In this document: one piece after another, positions 1-7,577 of the stretch | How the letters are laid out: each line of letters begins with the position of its first letter | Numbering within the stretch: the stretch's first letter is position 1 | Assembly (NCBI GenBank): GCA_035260545.1 | Contig: DATFUZ010000035.1 | Span: 1-34,599, forward strand | DNA length: 34,599 nt | Direction: 5' to 3' | DNA from: DATDDB01 sp035260545 | Lineage (GTDB): Bacteria; Pseudomonadota; Gammaproteobacteria; Burkholderiales; Gallionellaceae | The notes under the pieces: generated by a model | The model's input: only the letters and a program-made list of their open reading frames with translations | What the model was told of the DNA's origin: nothing | The model's database searches: none | Made by a program: the position numbers and the translations under genes

Positions 1-2062
1 CTTCTTCAACCCGCCGCGGTACATGTACCTCGTCGAGCTGATCGCCACGCCGGCGACGCAGCCGAAGATCCTCGACGACCTCGAGACCTTCGTGACCACG
101 GCGCTCGGCAAGGGCGTGGTGCGCGCCAAGGACACGCCCAACTTCATCGCCAACCGCGTGGGCGTGTTCTCCATGCTTGCCACCAAGCACCACGCGGGCG
201 TGTTCAAACTCGGCTTCGACACCGTGGATGCGCTCACCGGCCGCTATCTCGGCCGCCCCAAGAGCGCCACCTTCCGCACCCTGGACATCGTCGGCCTGGA
301 CGTGTTCGCCCACGTGGTGAACACCATGCGCGAGAATCTGACCGACGACCCCTGGCATGAACATTACGAACTGCCCACCTGGTTCCAGTACCTGGTGAAC
401 CAGGGCGCGCTGGGGCAGAAGACCAAGCGCGGCATCTACCAGAAGATAGGCAAGGAAATCCACGTCCTGGACCTGCACACCAACACCTACCGCCTGTCCG
501 ACGCCAAGGTGGACGACGGCGTGAAGGAAATCCTGCGCCAGCGCGACTGGGGCAAGAAGCTGGCCGGGCTGCACGAGAGCCAGCACCCGCAGGCGCAATT
601 TCTGTGGGCGGTGTTCCGCGATGTATTCCACTATTGCGCGCTGCAGCTCGAGACCATCGCCAACAATGCGCGCGATCTCGATTTCGCCGTGCGCTGGGGC
701 TTCGGCTGGGATGCCGGTCCGTTCGAGATCTGGCAGTCCGCGGGCTGGCAGCAGATCGCCAAGTGGGTCGGCGACGACATCGCCGCGGGCAAGGCGCTGG
801 TGGTCACCCCGCTGCCCGCCTGGGTCACCGACCCCGCGCGCACCGGCGTGCACGGCCCGCAAGGCTCCTGGTCGCCCGTGGAAAGCACTTACCAGAAGCG
901 CTCCGCGCTGCCGGTGTACCGGCGCCAGCTGTTCCCGGAGCGGCTCGCCGGCGAAGAGCGCCAGTACGGCGAGACCGTGTTCGAGAACGACGACATCCGC
1001 ATGTGGCACATGGGGGACGGCATCGCCATCGTCAGCTTCCACACCAAGATGCACACCATCAGCAACGAAGTGCTGGATGGCCTGCTGCGTGCGGTAGACG
1101 AGGCCGAGGCGCATTTCCAGGCGCTCATCCTGTGGCAGAGCGAGCCGCCGTTCTCCGCGGGCGCCAACCTGCTCCAGGCCATGCAGGGCCTGCAGGAAGA
1201 AGCGGGCGGGGGCGGCGGCCTGATGGGCAAGCTCAAGGGCGCGACCACCCGGGTCAAATACACCATCGCGGGCGGCGGCGGCATAGGCGACATCGTCAAC
1301 GCAGCCGCAGGCAACGTGCCGCGCGTGGCGGACGTGGTCGCCAAATTCCAGCAGGTGTCGCAGCGCCTGCGCTATGCGCAGGTGCCCACCATCGCCGCCG
1401 TGGACGGCCTCACCCTCGGCGGCGGCTGCGAATTCTCCATGCACTGCGCAAGAATCGTCGCCACCCTGGAAAGCTACATCGGCCTGGTCGAGGTCGGCGT
1501 GGGCCTGCTGCCCGCGGGCGGCGGCACCAAGGAAATGGCCATGCGCGCCTCGGTGCAGGCCCAGCACTTCGCCAGCGAAAACCGCCCGGACGTCTTCCCC
1601 TTCATGCGCAAGTATTTCCAGAACATTGCCATGGGCGAAGTGGCCAAGAGCGCCGAACTCGCGCGCGACATGGGCTACCTCAGGCAATCCGACCGCATCG
1701 TGATGAACCGCTTCGAGCTGCTCAATGCGGCCAAGGAAGAGGCGCGCGCCCTCAACGCCACCGCCTGGCGTCCGCCGCTGCACAACCGGCAGATCATGGT
1801 CGCCGGCCGCACCGGCGTGGCCACGCTCAAGGCCGCCATGATCAATATGCTGGAAGGCGGCTTCATCTCCGAATACGACTACCAGATCGGCTCCCGCGTC
1901 GCGGATACCATCTGCGGCGGCGACGTGGACGCGGGCAGCCTGGTGGACGAACAATGGCTGCTCGACCTCGAACGCAAGCACTTCATGGAGCTGATCGCGC
2001 AGGAGAAGACGCAGGCGCGCATCGAACACATGCTGAAGAATGGCAAGCCGCTGCGGAATTAG
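1..2062 (+). CDS. FadN-like 3-hydroxyacyl-CoA dehydrogenase / enoyl-CoA hydratase, 5' end missing
   Basis: Bifunctional beta-oxidation enzyme: hydration of 2-enoyl-CoA and NAD-dependent oxidation of 3-hydroxyacyl-CoA. The reading frame is open from base 2 and starts inside the dehydrogenase NAD domain (FFNPPRYMYLVELI), so the first part of the protein lies before the window. The dehydrogenase C-terminal domains come next, then a crotonase domain with the oxyanion segment FSAGAN, GGGCEF and GLVEVGVGL carrying the two expected glutamates. The order dehydrogenase then hydratase is that of FadN (YusL), opposite to FadB/FadJ, and the C-terminus MLKNGKPLRN is typical of that family. A Gly-rich insertion sits between FSAGAN and the FQQVSQRLRYAQVPTIAAVDG-like segment (about nt 1180-1340). 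The thiolase at 7578 is the likely pathway partner, 5.5 kb away on the same strand. Confidence 0.93.
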   Translation, partial: FFNPPRYMYLVELIATPATQPKILDDLETFVTTALGKGVVRAKDTPNFIANRVGVFSMLATKHHAGVFKLGFDTVDALTGRYLGRPKSATFRTLDIVGLDVFAHVVNTMRENLTDDPWHEHYELPTWFQYLVNQGALGQKTKRGIYQKIGKEIHVLDLHTNTYRLSDAKVDDGVKEILRQRDWGKKLAGLHESQHPQAQFLWAVFRDVFHYCALQLETIANNARDLDFAVRWGFGWDAGPFEIWQSAGWQQIAKWVGDDIAAGKALVVTPLPAWVTDPARTGVHGPQGSWSPVESTYQKRSALPVYRRQLFPERLAGEERQYGETVFENDDIRMWHMGDGIAIVSFHTKMHTISNEVLDGLLRAVDEAEAHFQALILWQSEPPFSAGANLLQAMQGLQEEAGGGGGLMGKLKGATTRVKYTIAGGGGIGDIVNAAAGNVPRVADVVAKFQQVSQRLRYAQVPTIAAVDGLTLGGGCEFSMHCARIVATLESYIGLVEVGVGLLPAGGGTKEMAMRASVQAQHFASENRPDVFPFMRKYFQNIAMGEVAKSAELARDMGYLRQSDRIVMNRFELLNAAKEEARALNATAWRPPLHNRQIMVAGRTGVATLKAAMINMLEGGFISEYDYQIGSRVADTICGGDVDAGSLVDEQWLLDLERKHFMELIAQEKTQARIEHMLKNGKPLRN

Positions 2063-2108
2063 GCCGATCAGCTGCAATGCATTGAATTATGTGCCTAGGG
2101 AGGACGCG

Positions 2109-2207
2109 ATGCCAATTACGAGCCTTGTTCCGGTAAAGCAACTAAAGCTTGATCTAAAGAACTTTAGAACTGTTCCGCAAAAGAACGAAGTCGGCGCAGT
2201 GCCGTAG
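2109..2207 (+). pseudogene. N-terminal gene fragment truncated by a REP element
   Basis: A 32-codon frame starts at ATG 2109 behind a very good Shine-Dalgarno (AGGGAGGACGCG just upstream). It stops at TAG 2205-2207, and that TAG is part of the GTAG that opens the REP element. The peptide (MPITSLVPVKQL, then LKLDLKNFRTVPQKNEVGAV) reads like the start of a longer soluble protein. It faintly recalls the N-termini of ParB-like DNA-binding proteins, but this is memory-level resemblance only. No continuation was recognised beyond the RAYT element (after 3004), so the rest was probably lost. It could instead be a genuine short peptide. Confidence 0.5.
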
Positions 2208-2278
2208 GTCGGGTCAGCGCAGCGTAACCCGACTTTTTCCTGTCGGGCTACGGCGAAACCCCGCCTAACCCGACCTGC
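2204..2278. repeat. REP pair (BIME-like), stem family A; may terminate the fadN-like transcript
   Basis: GTAG (2204-2207) is followed by a hairpin at 2208-2233 with arms GTCGGGT and ACCCGAC. A second hairpin lies at 2242-2274 (GTCGGGC ... ACCCGAC) and ends in CTGC, so the two form an inverted pair. A run of five T follows the first hairpin (2234-2238), so it could work as an intrinsic terminator for the upstream gene. The same stem recurs at 2852-2881 on the other side of the RAYT gene. Confidence 0.85.
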
Positions 2279-2306
2279 AACGGGCGCATGTTTGAATGGA
2301 GGGTAT

Positions 2307-2843
2307 GTGAGATACAGGCGCGCAATCGTGGCAGGCGGCTCATTCTTTTTTACGCTGGTCACCGAAAAGCGGCGCCCCTTGCTCGCAACGCCGGGCGCGG
2401 TGGAGATATTGCGGGAGGCGATTCGCAGGGTCAGAGCGTCGCGTCCCTTTGATCTGGATGCGATTGTGGTATTGCCGGACCATTTGCATTGCATATGGAT
2501 GTTGCCGCAAGGAGATGCGGATTTTGCCACGCGCTGGAGATTGATCAAGACGTGGTTTACCAAGCATTGTGATCGGGCCTTGCGCACGGAACCGGGCAAG
2601 GTCCGGGATGGCAGGCGGGAGCAGGCATTGTGGCAGCATCGCTATTGGGAGCATATGCTACGGGACGAAAGGGATTTTGAGCGCCATGCGGATTATATTC
2701 ATTACAATCCCGTGAAGCATGGTTATGCAGCCTCGCCCATGGAATGGCAGCATTCGAGTTTCAGGCATTATGTCGAGGCGGGAATCTATGATGCGGCGTG
2801 GGGGCGGCCGGCGCTGGAGTTTAAAGGAGTGGGGCATGAGTAG
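2307..2843 (+). CDS. REP-associated tyrosine transposase (RAYT), Y1_Tnp/IS200-like
   Basis: Single-strand DNA transposase of the HUH Y1 class that acts on REP hairpins. The histidine motif LPDHLHCIW (H59, H61) and the tyrosine region HADYIHYNPVKHG (Y near 130) are both present, as are the family landmarks YRRA..GG.FFFT at the start and WQHRYWEH before the tyrosine. Length (178 aa) is normal. GTG 2307 was chosen because GGAGGG lies just upstream and the protein then begins MRYRRA, as family members do; a TTG at 2292 is the alternative. Family A REP hairpins flank the gene on both sides, as is usual for a RAYT with its cognate repeats. Confidence 0.9.
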   Translation: MRYRRAIVAGGSFFFTLVTEKRRPLLATPGAVEILREAIRRVRASRPFDLDAIVVLPDHLHCIWMLPQGDADFATRWRLIKTWFTKHCDRALRTEPGKVRDGRREQALWQHRYWEHMLRDERDFERHADYIHYNPVKHGYAASPMEWQHSSFRHYVEAGIYDAAWGRPALEFKGVGHE

Positions 2844-2851
2844 AATGGCGC

Positions 2852-2881
2852 GTCGGGTTACGCTGCGCTAACCCGACCTAC
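2852..2881 (-). repeat. REP hairpin, stem family A, downstream of RAYT
   Basis: Perfect 9-bp stem GTCGGGTTA / TAACCCGAC around the 8-nt loop CGCTGCGC, ending in CTAC, i.e. GTAG read on the minus strand. It is inverted relative to the copy at 2204 and closes the RAYT unit. Confidence 0.88.
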
Positions 2882-2931
2882 GCGAGATTCATTCGGGATG
2901 ATTATGCCGATGCGGGGACTGGATGAGTGCT

Positions 2932-3004
2932 GTAGGTCGATTAGCGCAGCATCCCCCGGCAATCCGCTGCCGGGTGATGGCGAACCCCGCCCGACCCGGC
3001 CTGC
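2932..3004 (+). repeat. Degenerate REP remnant, family A
   Basis: GTAG (2932-2935), then GTCGATTAGCGCAGC, then a second hairpin CCCGGCA ... TGCCGGG (about 2954-2973) and a CCCGACC end. The overall shape matches the BIME at 2204 but the arms are eroded and the middle differs, so it is probably an inactive copy. Confidence 0.6.
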
Positions 3005-3034
3005 GTACTTTAACGAAATGAGGAGATGCTGAAC

Positions 3035-3385
3035 ATGCAGGCATACCAAGGAAGCTGCCACTGCGGCGCGATAAGATTCTCGTTCCAGGCGGAGCCCATC
3101 ACCGGCGGCGTGCGCTGCAATTGCTCGTTCTGCTCGCGGCGCGGGACGATGGTCCATTTGGTGCCCGGTGAGCATTTCAAGGCAGAGACGCGGGACGACG
3201 CGCTTGCGGTCTACCAGTCGGGGCCGAAGCGGGTGCAGCACTATTTCTGCAAGCACTGCGGCGTCAGCACGTTCAGCGAGGCCACGCGTTGGCCCGGGCA
3301 ATATATCGTCAATCTGGGCTGCGTGGAGGGGGTGGACACCTTCGCGCTGGAAACGACGGTGTTCGACGGCAGGCATTTGCTCTAG
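3035..3385 (+). CDS. GFA/CENP-V family zinc protein
   Basis: Small zinc-binding protein of the glutathione-dependent formaldehyde-activating (GFA) fold. The cysteine set is complete: CHC in GSCHCGAIRF near the N-terminus, CNCSFC about 25 residues on, and CKHC in YFCKHCGVSTF. Most bacterial members have no proven reaction; formaldehyde-glutathione adduct chemistry is only one known case. ATG 3035 was chosen because AGGAG (3021-3025) lies nine bases upstream, whereas the in-frame ATG at 3026 touches the ribosome site. It stands alone between REP repeats and a DUF2721 gene 30 nt downstream. Confidence 0.85.
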   Translation: MQAYQGSCHCGAIRFSFQAEPITGGVRCNCSFCSRRGTMVHLVPGEHFKAETRDDALAVYQSGPKRVQHYFCKHCGVSTFSEATRWPGQYIVNLGCVEGVDTFALETTVFDGRHLL

Positions 3386-3413
3386 GGGCGCGACGGGGGC
3401 ATCTGGGAGGGAT

Positions 3414-3842
3414 ATGATGGATAAGCTGGTGGATGTTTCTTCGGTGGCGCACGTCATTCAGCTGGCGGTGGCGCCGGTTTTCCTGCTCACCGGCATAGGC
3501 GCGATACTCGGCGTACTGTCCACCCGGCTCGCGCGGGTGATAGACCGCTACCGCGTGCTGAGTATCATGGAGGAAATGGAGCGCATTGCGCACAAGGCGG
3601 AGATGCACAACCTCGTCACCCGATCGCGCTGGATACACTGGTCCATCATGCTGTGCACGGTGTGCGCACTGCTGGTGTGCGTGGTGATCGTGGCGCTGTT
3701 CGCGGGTGCGGAAATGGGGCGCGATCCGTCACTGCTGATCGCGGTGGCGTTCACGACCGCCATGCTCGCGCTGGTGGCGGGACTGGTGTGCTTCCTGCGC
3801 GAGATCGCGCTGGCCACGGGAGTGATTTCCCGGGCGGGCTGA
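3414..3842 (+). CDS. DUF2721 family membrane protein
   Basis: Inner-membrane protein of unknown function. The N-terminal helix followed by the signature LAVAPVFLLTGIGAILGVLSTRLARVIDR-like block is diagnostic of DUF2721; two more hydrophobic segments follow (SIMLCTVCALLVCVVIVALF and the Leu/Ala-rich stretch after DPSLLIAVAF). Two adjacent ATGs (3414, 3417) are possible; GGGAGG at 3405-3410 fits the second slightly better. Downstream, a TAGAAT box precedes the thioredoxin-like gene, so the two need not be co-transcribed. Confidence 0.8.
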   Translation: MMDKLVDVSSVAHVIQLAVAPVFLLTGIGAILGVLSTRLARVIDRYRVLSIMEEMERIAHKAEMHNLVTRSRWIHWSIMLCTVCALLVCVVIVALFAGAEMGRDPSLLIAVAFTTAMLALVAGLVCFLREIALATGVISRAG

Positions 3843-3861
3843 AGACGGGCGGGTTGTGGAT

Positions 3862-3867
3862 TAGAAT
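3862..3867 (+). promoter_or_regulatory. Putative -10 box (TAGAAT) for ybbN
   Basis: TAGAAT lies 33 bases before the ATG at 3900, with only a weak -35 match (CTGAAG) 17 bases upstream. GGAAGGA at 3883-3889 is the ribosome site. Confidence 0.35.
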
Positions 3868-3899
3868 AGGCGGGTAACAACTGGAAGGAAGCGAAAAAG

Positions 3900-4757
3900 A
3901 TGCATGCATTCGACGTAAGCGAAGCCGATTTCGAGGAAAAAGTGGTCGCCGCCTCGCACGGCCGGCCGGTGGTGATCGACTTCTGGGCGCCATGGTGCGC
4001 CCCGTGCAAGGTGCTCAAACCCGTGCTGGAGAAGCTGGCGGAGGAATTCGGCGGCAAGTTCTTGCTGGCCAAGGTGAACTCGGACGAGAATCCTGAACTC
4101 GCGGCGCGCTACGGCGTGCGCGGCATCCCGGCGGTGAAGGCGATGGCGGCGGGCAAGATCGTGAACGAGTTTAGCGGCGCGCTGCCGGAGGGCGCGGTAC
4201 GCGAGTGGCTGGGCAAGATCATTCCCAGTGCTGCCGAAGACATGCGCACGCTGGCGCGGCAGCGCATGACCGAGGGCGATCTCGAGGGCGCGCTGGCGCA
4301 GCTCGCCGAGGCCTCCGAGGCCGACCCGAATAACGAATGGGTGCGCGTGGACGCGGCCGAGATCCTGCTGCTGCAGGACAATGCGGTGGACGCGCGGGCC
4401 CTGCTCGAGAGCCTGAAGGACGTGGATGTGGTGAAGGACAATCGCGTGGCGCAGCTCCTGGCGCAGGCGCGGCTGGCCCAGGCGGGGACCGACAGCGGCA
4501 GCGAGAAAGCGCTGTCCCGCGCGATCGAGATCAATGAGAATGACCTCGAGGCCAGGCTCAGACTGGGCAAGCTGCTGGTTGCCTCCAACCGGCTGGAAGA
4601 GGGTATGGACCAGTTGCTGGAGATCGTGAAGCGGGACCGCAATTTCCGCGACGACATCGGCCGCAAGACCCTGCTCGACGTCTTCAACCTGCTGGGCGGC
4701 CGGGGTCCGCTGGTGACGGAATATCGCCGCAAGCTGGCCAGCGTGCTGTCGAGCTGA
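3900..4757 (+). CDS. ybbN: Thioredoxin-domain/TPR co-chaperone YbbN (CnoX)
   Basis: A thioredoxin domain (residues about 1-110) with WCAPCK (C33, C36) is fused to a TPR-like helical region (about 115-285). In E. coli this family (CnoX) is a holdase that protects substrates from oxidation and hands them to GroEL. Here the CxxC is intact, unlike the E. coli SxxC, so reductase activity is possible, as reported for CxxC-type members. Length (285 aa) matches the family. ATG 3900 has GGAAGGA upstream. A hairpin follows the stop codon. Confidence 0.9.
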   Translation: MHAFDVSEADFEEKVVAASHGRPVVIDFWAPWCAPCKVLKPVLEKLAEEFGGKFLLAKVNSDENPELAARYGVRGIPAVKAMAAGKIVNEFSGALPEGAVREWLGKIIPSAAEDMRTLARQRMTEGDLEGALAQLAEASEADPNNEWVRVDAAEILLLQDNAVDARALLESLKDVDVVKDNRVAQLLAQARLAQAGTDSGSEKALSRAIEINENDLEARLRLGKLLVASNRLEEGMDQLLEIVKRDRNFRDDIGRKTLLDVFNLLGGRGPLVTEYRRKLASVLSS

Positions 4758-4761
4758 ACGA

Positions 4762-4792
4762 GCCGGCGGACTGCTGCGCCGGCAGGGTTTTT
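4762..4792 (+). terminator. Possible intrinsic terminator after ybbN
   Basis: Inverted GCCGGC arms (4762-4767 and 4778-4783) are followed by AGGG and five T residues (4788-4792). The loop is 10 nt and the T run is offset by four bases, so the terminator is weak to moderate. A TACCAT box (4795-4800) just after it may start lemA transcription. Confidence 0.45.
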
Positions 4793-4842
4793 GGTACCAT
4801 GCAAGCGGCAATCATGCCGCGTGATTTGTGAAGGGAGGCGTT

Positions 4843-5436
4843 ATGCACGTGGGGTTATGGATTTTCATCGCGATCGTCGTGGGGCTGGTGGTTGGGGTCG
4901 TTTCCATCTACAACGGCATGGTCACGCTGCGCAACCGCTACAAGAATGCCTATGCGCAGATCGACGTGCAGTTGAAGCGCCGTTACGACCTGATCCCCAA
5001 CCTGGTGGAGACGGCCAAGGGCTACATCAAGCACGAGCGCGAGACCCTGGAGGCGGTAACCAGGGCGCGCAACATCGCCGTGGCAGCCGCGCAGGCCGCG
5101 GGGGCCAATCCCGGAGACCCCGACGCCATGCACCAGCTGTCGCAGGCAGAAGGCAACCTGACCGGCGTGCTGGGACGGCTGCTAGCAGTTTCCGAATCTT
5201 ATCCCGATCTCAAGGCCAACCAGAACATGCTGGCCTTGCAGGAGGAACTGACCAGCACCGAGAACAAGGTGGCCTTTGCGCGCCAGGGCTACAACGACTC
5301 GGTGATGGCGTACAACACCGGCCGCGAAGTGTTCCCCAACAACATCTTGTGCAACCTGTTCAGCTTCGGCCCGGCCGAGCTGCTGCAGGCCACCGAATCG
5401 GCGGAAGAGCGCAAGGCGCCCCAGGTAAAGTTCTGA
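4843..5436 (+). CDS. lemA: LemA family protein
   Basis: A 197-residue LemA protein: one N-terminal membrane helix (GLWIFIAIVVGLVVGVVSIY) followed by a coiled, mainly helical domain with the signature YAQIDVQLKRRYDLIPNLVE and AYNTGREVFPNN near the C-terminus. The cellular role is not settled; LemA is often next to HtpX-type peptidases or TPM proteins and is thought to work at the membrane. ATG 4843 follows GGGAGG (4833-4838). The M48 peptidase gene begins 22 nt after the stop codon, giving the classical lemA-peptidase pair. Confidence 0.93.
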   Translation: MHVGLWIFIAIVVGLVVGVVSIYNGMVTLRNRYKNAYAQIDVQLKRRYDLIPNLVETAKGYIKHERETLEAVTRARNIAVAAAQAAGANPGDPDAMHQLSQAEGNLTGVLGRLLAVSESYPDLKANQNMLALQEELTSTENKVAFARQGYNDSVMAYNTGREVFPNNILCNLFSFGPAELLQATESAEERKAPQVKF

Positions 5437-5458
5437 CCGTTTTTCCGGCGCGGCGGGC

Positions 5459-7519
5459 ATGGCCATGAACTTTTTCGAGCACCAGGACGCCGCGCGGCGC
5501 AAGACGCGGCGCATGGTTGTGCTGTTCGTGCTCGCGGTCATCGGGGTGGTGGCGGCGGTGGATCTGGCCATCGCTTTGGGCTGGCTGTACCTCACGCACA
5601 GCCAGCACCGCGGCTATGGTTATGCCGAAGCGGGGGGCTGGTCGCTCTCCGCCATTCCTGCGTCGGTCCTGGTCTGGGGCGCGGTCGTCACCCTGTTCGT
5701 CATTCTGGGCGAGAGCCTGCGCCAGACGCTCAGTCTGCGCGAGGGCGGGCGCGCCGTCGCCGACGCCTTCGGCGCGCGGCGCGTCGATCCCGACACCCAT
5801 GATGCCAAGGAGCGCCAACTGCTCAATGTGGTCGAGGAAATGGCCATCGCGTCCGGCGTGCGCGTGCCCGCAGTCTACGTCCTCGACGACGAAGAGGGGC
5901 TGAATGCCTTCGCCGCCGGGCACAGCGTGTCGGATTCCATAGTCGCCGTCACCCGCGGCCTGCTGGACACGCTCAACCGCGACGAGCTGCAGGGCGTGAT
6001 CGGCCACGAATTCAGCCACATCCTCAATGGCGACATGGCGCTCAACATCCGCCTCATCGGCGTGCTGGCGGGCATCGTCGCCATCGGCTCGATAGGCTTT
6101 TTCCTCATGCGCGTCAGTTCCAACCGCAACTCGCGCAACGGCGCGCCGCTGCTGTTCGCCGGGCTGGCGCTGGTGATCATCGGCTATACCGGCCTGTTCT
6201 TCGCGCGCCTGATCAAGGCCGCGGTTTCGCGCGAGCGCGAATTTCTGGCCGATGCCTCCAGCGTGCAGTTCACGCGCAACCCGGAGGGAATTGCGGGCGC
6301 GCTGGAAAAGCTGCGCACCGCGCCGAGCGGCGCGCTCATCCACAACCGCTACGCCGAGGAAGCTTCCCACATGTTCTTCGGCCAGAGCATACAGCCCTGG
6401 TTTTCCGGGCTGTTCGACACCCATCCCCCGCTTGAGGCGCGCATCGAGCGCATCTACCCCGGCTTTGAGCTCAGCCACCGCGCGCGTGCGCGCATCGCCG
6501 CGCGCAGCGCCGAGGCCCAGGGCAGCGCCAGGGAGACAGGCCCGCCGCCGCCCCAGGCTACGCCGCTGCCTTACGCCGATATTCCCGCCATGCCGGAGGG
6601 TCTGCTGGGCGGCGCGGTCATCCTGGGCCTGGCTGGCGCCGAAACCACGCGCGCCGCCAGCCCGGCAGTGGAGGTGAAGGCCCATTCGGCACAGATGGCG
6701 GACCTCGTGGGCACGGCGGGCAAGGTGGAGGTGGCGCACCGCCTGCTGGCATCGTTGCCGGACGGGTTGCGCGCACGCGTGCACCGGCCGGACGATGCCT
6801 GTGCCATGGTGGTCGCGCTGATGCTGGCGTCCAGGGAAGAAGTGCGCGCCGCGCAATTGGTCGCCGCGCGCGCGGCCGGCGCGGCGTTGGCGGAGACCGC
6901 CCTGGAGCTGGAGGCGCATACCCGCACCCTGGCTCCCCAGCTGCGTCTGCCGCTCATTGATCTTGCGCTGCCCGCGATCAAGGCGGCCGCACCCGAGGCG
7001 CAGCGCCGGTTCCTCGACGTGCTGGAGGCCGTGATCCATGCCGATCGCCGCGTGTCGCCACACGAATTCGTCGTGCTGGCCCTGGTGCGCTTCCAGATGC
7101 ACGCGGGCCACGGGCATCCACCCGTGAAATTCAACACCCTGGAAGCCGTGCGCGACGAGGTGCTGGGGCTGCTATCGCTGGTGGCCGAAGCCGGCTGCTT
7201 CGCGCAGGACAAGGCGGAACGGCAACGCGAATTCGAGGCCGCGTTCGATGCGGGTGCGGCCAAGCTGAAGCTGGACCATGCCGTGCCCGCCGCCTGGGCG
7301 AATTTCAGCATGGAGCAGGGCGAACGCATGCTGGGCCGGCTGCGCCTGCTGGCGCCGCTGAAAAAGGCGGTGGTGGTGCAGGCGCTGTTTGCCGCCATCC
7401 TCGCCGACCACAAGATACGCGTGATCGAGGCCGAGCTGATGCGGGTGGTGTGCGCGGTGCTGGATTGCCCGCTGCCGCCGCTGTTCGACGATTTCGATTC
7501 CGGAAAAATAGCCGGATAG
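5459..7519 (+). CDS. Membrane M48 family metallopeptidase with long C-terminal extension
   Basis: HtpX-like zinc endopeptidase of the inner membrane. Two N-terminal hydrophobic segments (about residues 20-45 and 60-85) precede the catalytic HEFSH (183-187). Two further membrane segments follow, then the third ligand region EREFLADA and a DTHPPLEARIERI motif typical of the family. The protein has 686 residues, more than twice the size of HtpX. The extra part after about residue 350 is helical and Ala/Leu-rich, includes another short hydrophobic patch (GLLGGAVILGLAGAE), and was not assigned to a domain. It could be TerB-like in its last 150 residues (RVSPHEFVVLALV), a weak guess. It is paired with lemA. 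Confidence 0.88.
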   Translation: MAMNFFEHQDAARRKTRRMVVLFVLAVIGVVAAVDLAIALGWLYLTHSQHRGYGYAEAGGWSLSAIPASVLVWGAVVTLFVILGESLRQTLSLREGGRAVADAFGARRVDPDTHDAKERQLLNVVEEMAIASGVRVPAVYVLDDEEGLNAFAAGHSVSDSIVAVTRGLLDTLNRDELQGVIGHEFSHILNGDMALNIRLIGVLAGIVAIGSIGFFLMRVSSNRNSRNGAPLLFAGLALVIIGYTGLFFARLIKAAVSREREFLADASSVQFTRNPEGIAGALEKLRTAPSGALIHNRYAEEASHMFFGQSIQPWFSGLFDTHPPLEARIERIYPGFELSHRARARIAARSAEAQGSARETGPPPPQATPLPYADIPAMPEGLLGGAVILGLAGAETTRAASPAVEVKAHSAQMADLVGTAGKVEVAHRLLASLPDGLRARVHRPDDACAMVVALMLASREEVRAAQLVAARAAGAALAETALELEAHTRTLAPQLRLPLIDLALPAIKAAAPEAQRRFLDVLEAVIHADRRVSPHEFVVLALVRFQMHAGHGHPPVKFNTLEAVRDEVLGLLSLVAEAGCFAQDKAERQREFEAAFDAGAAKLKLDHAVPAAWANFSMEQGERMLGRLRLLAPLKKAVVVQALFAAILADHKIRVIEAELMRVVCAVLDCPLPPLFDDFDSGKIAG

Positions 7520-7520
7520 G

Positions 7521-7548
7521 GGCGGCGCCGCGCCGCCGGGTGTATCAT
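7521..7548 (+). promoter_or_regulatory. GC hairpin plus putative -10 box between peptidase and thiolase genes
   Basis: A 7-bp stem GGCGGCG / CGCCGCC with a 3-nt loop lies at 7521-7537, directly after the peptidase stop codon and without a T run. TATCAT at 7543-7548 is a plausible -10 for the thiolase gene, whose AGGAG ribosome site lies just before ATG 7578. Confidence 0.35.
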
Positions 7549-7577
7549 TCAACGAGGTGTAATCCAGGAGTACAGCC

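Noticed and set aside
5360..7117. Long open frame on the minus strand opposite the M48 peptidase gene
   Set aside because: It is antisense to a gene with clear catalytic motifs and has the Arg/Ala/His-rich composition typical of GC-rich shadow frames; no motif or ribosome site.
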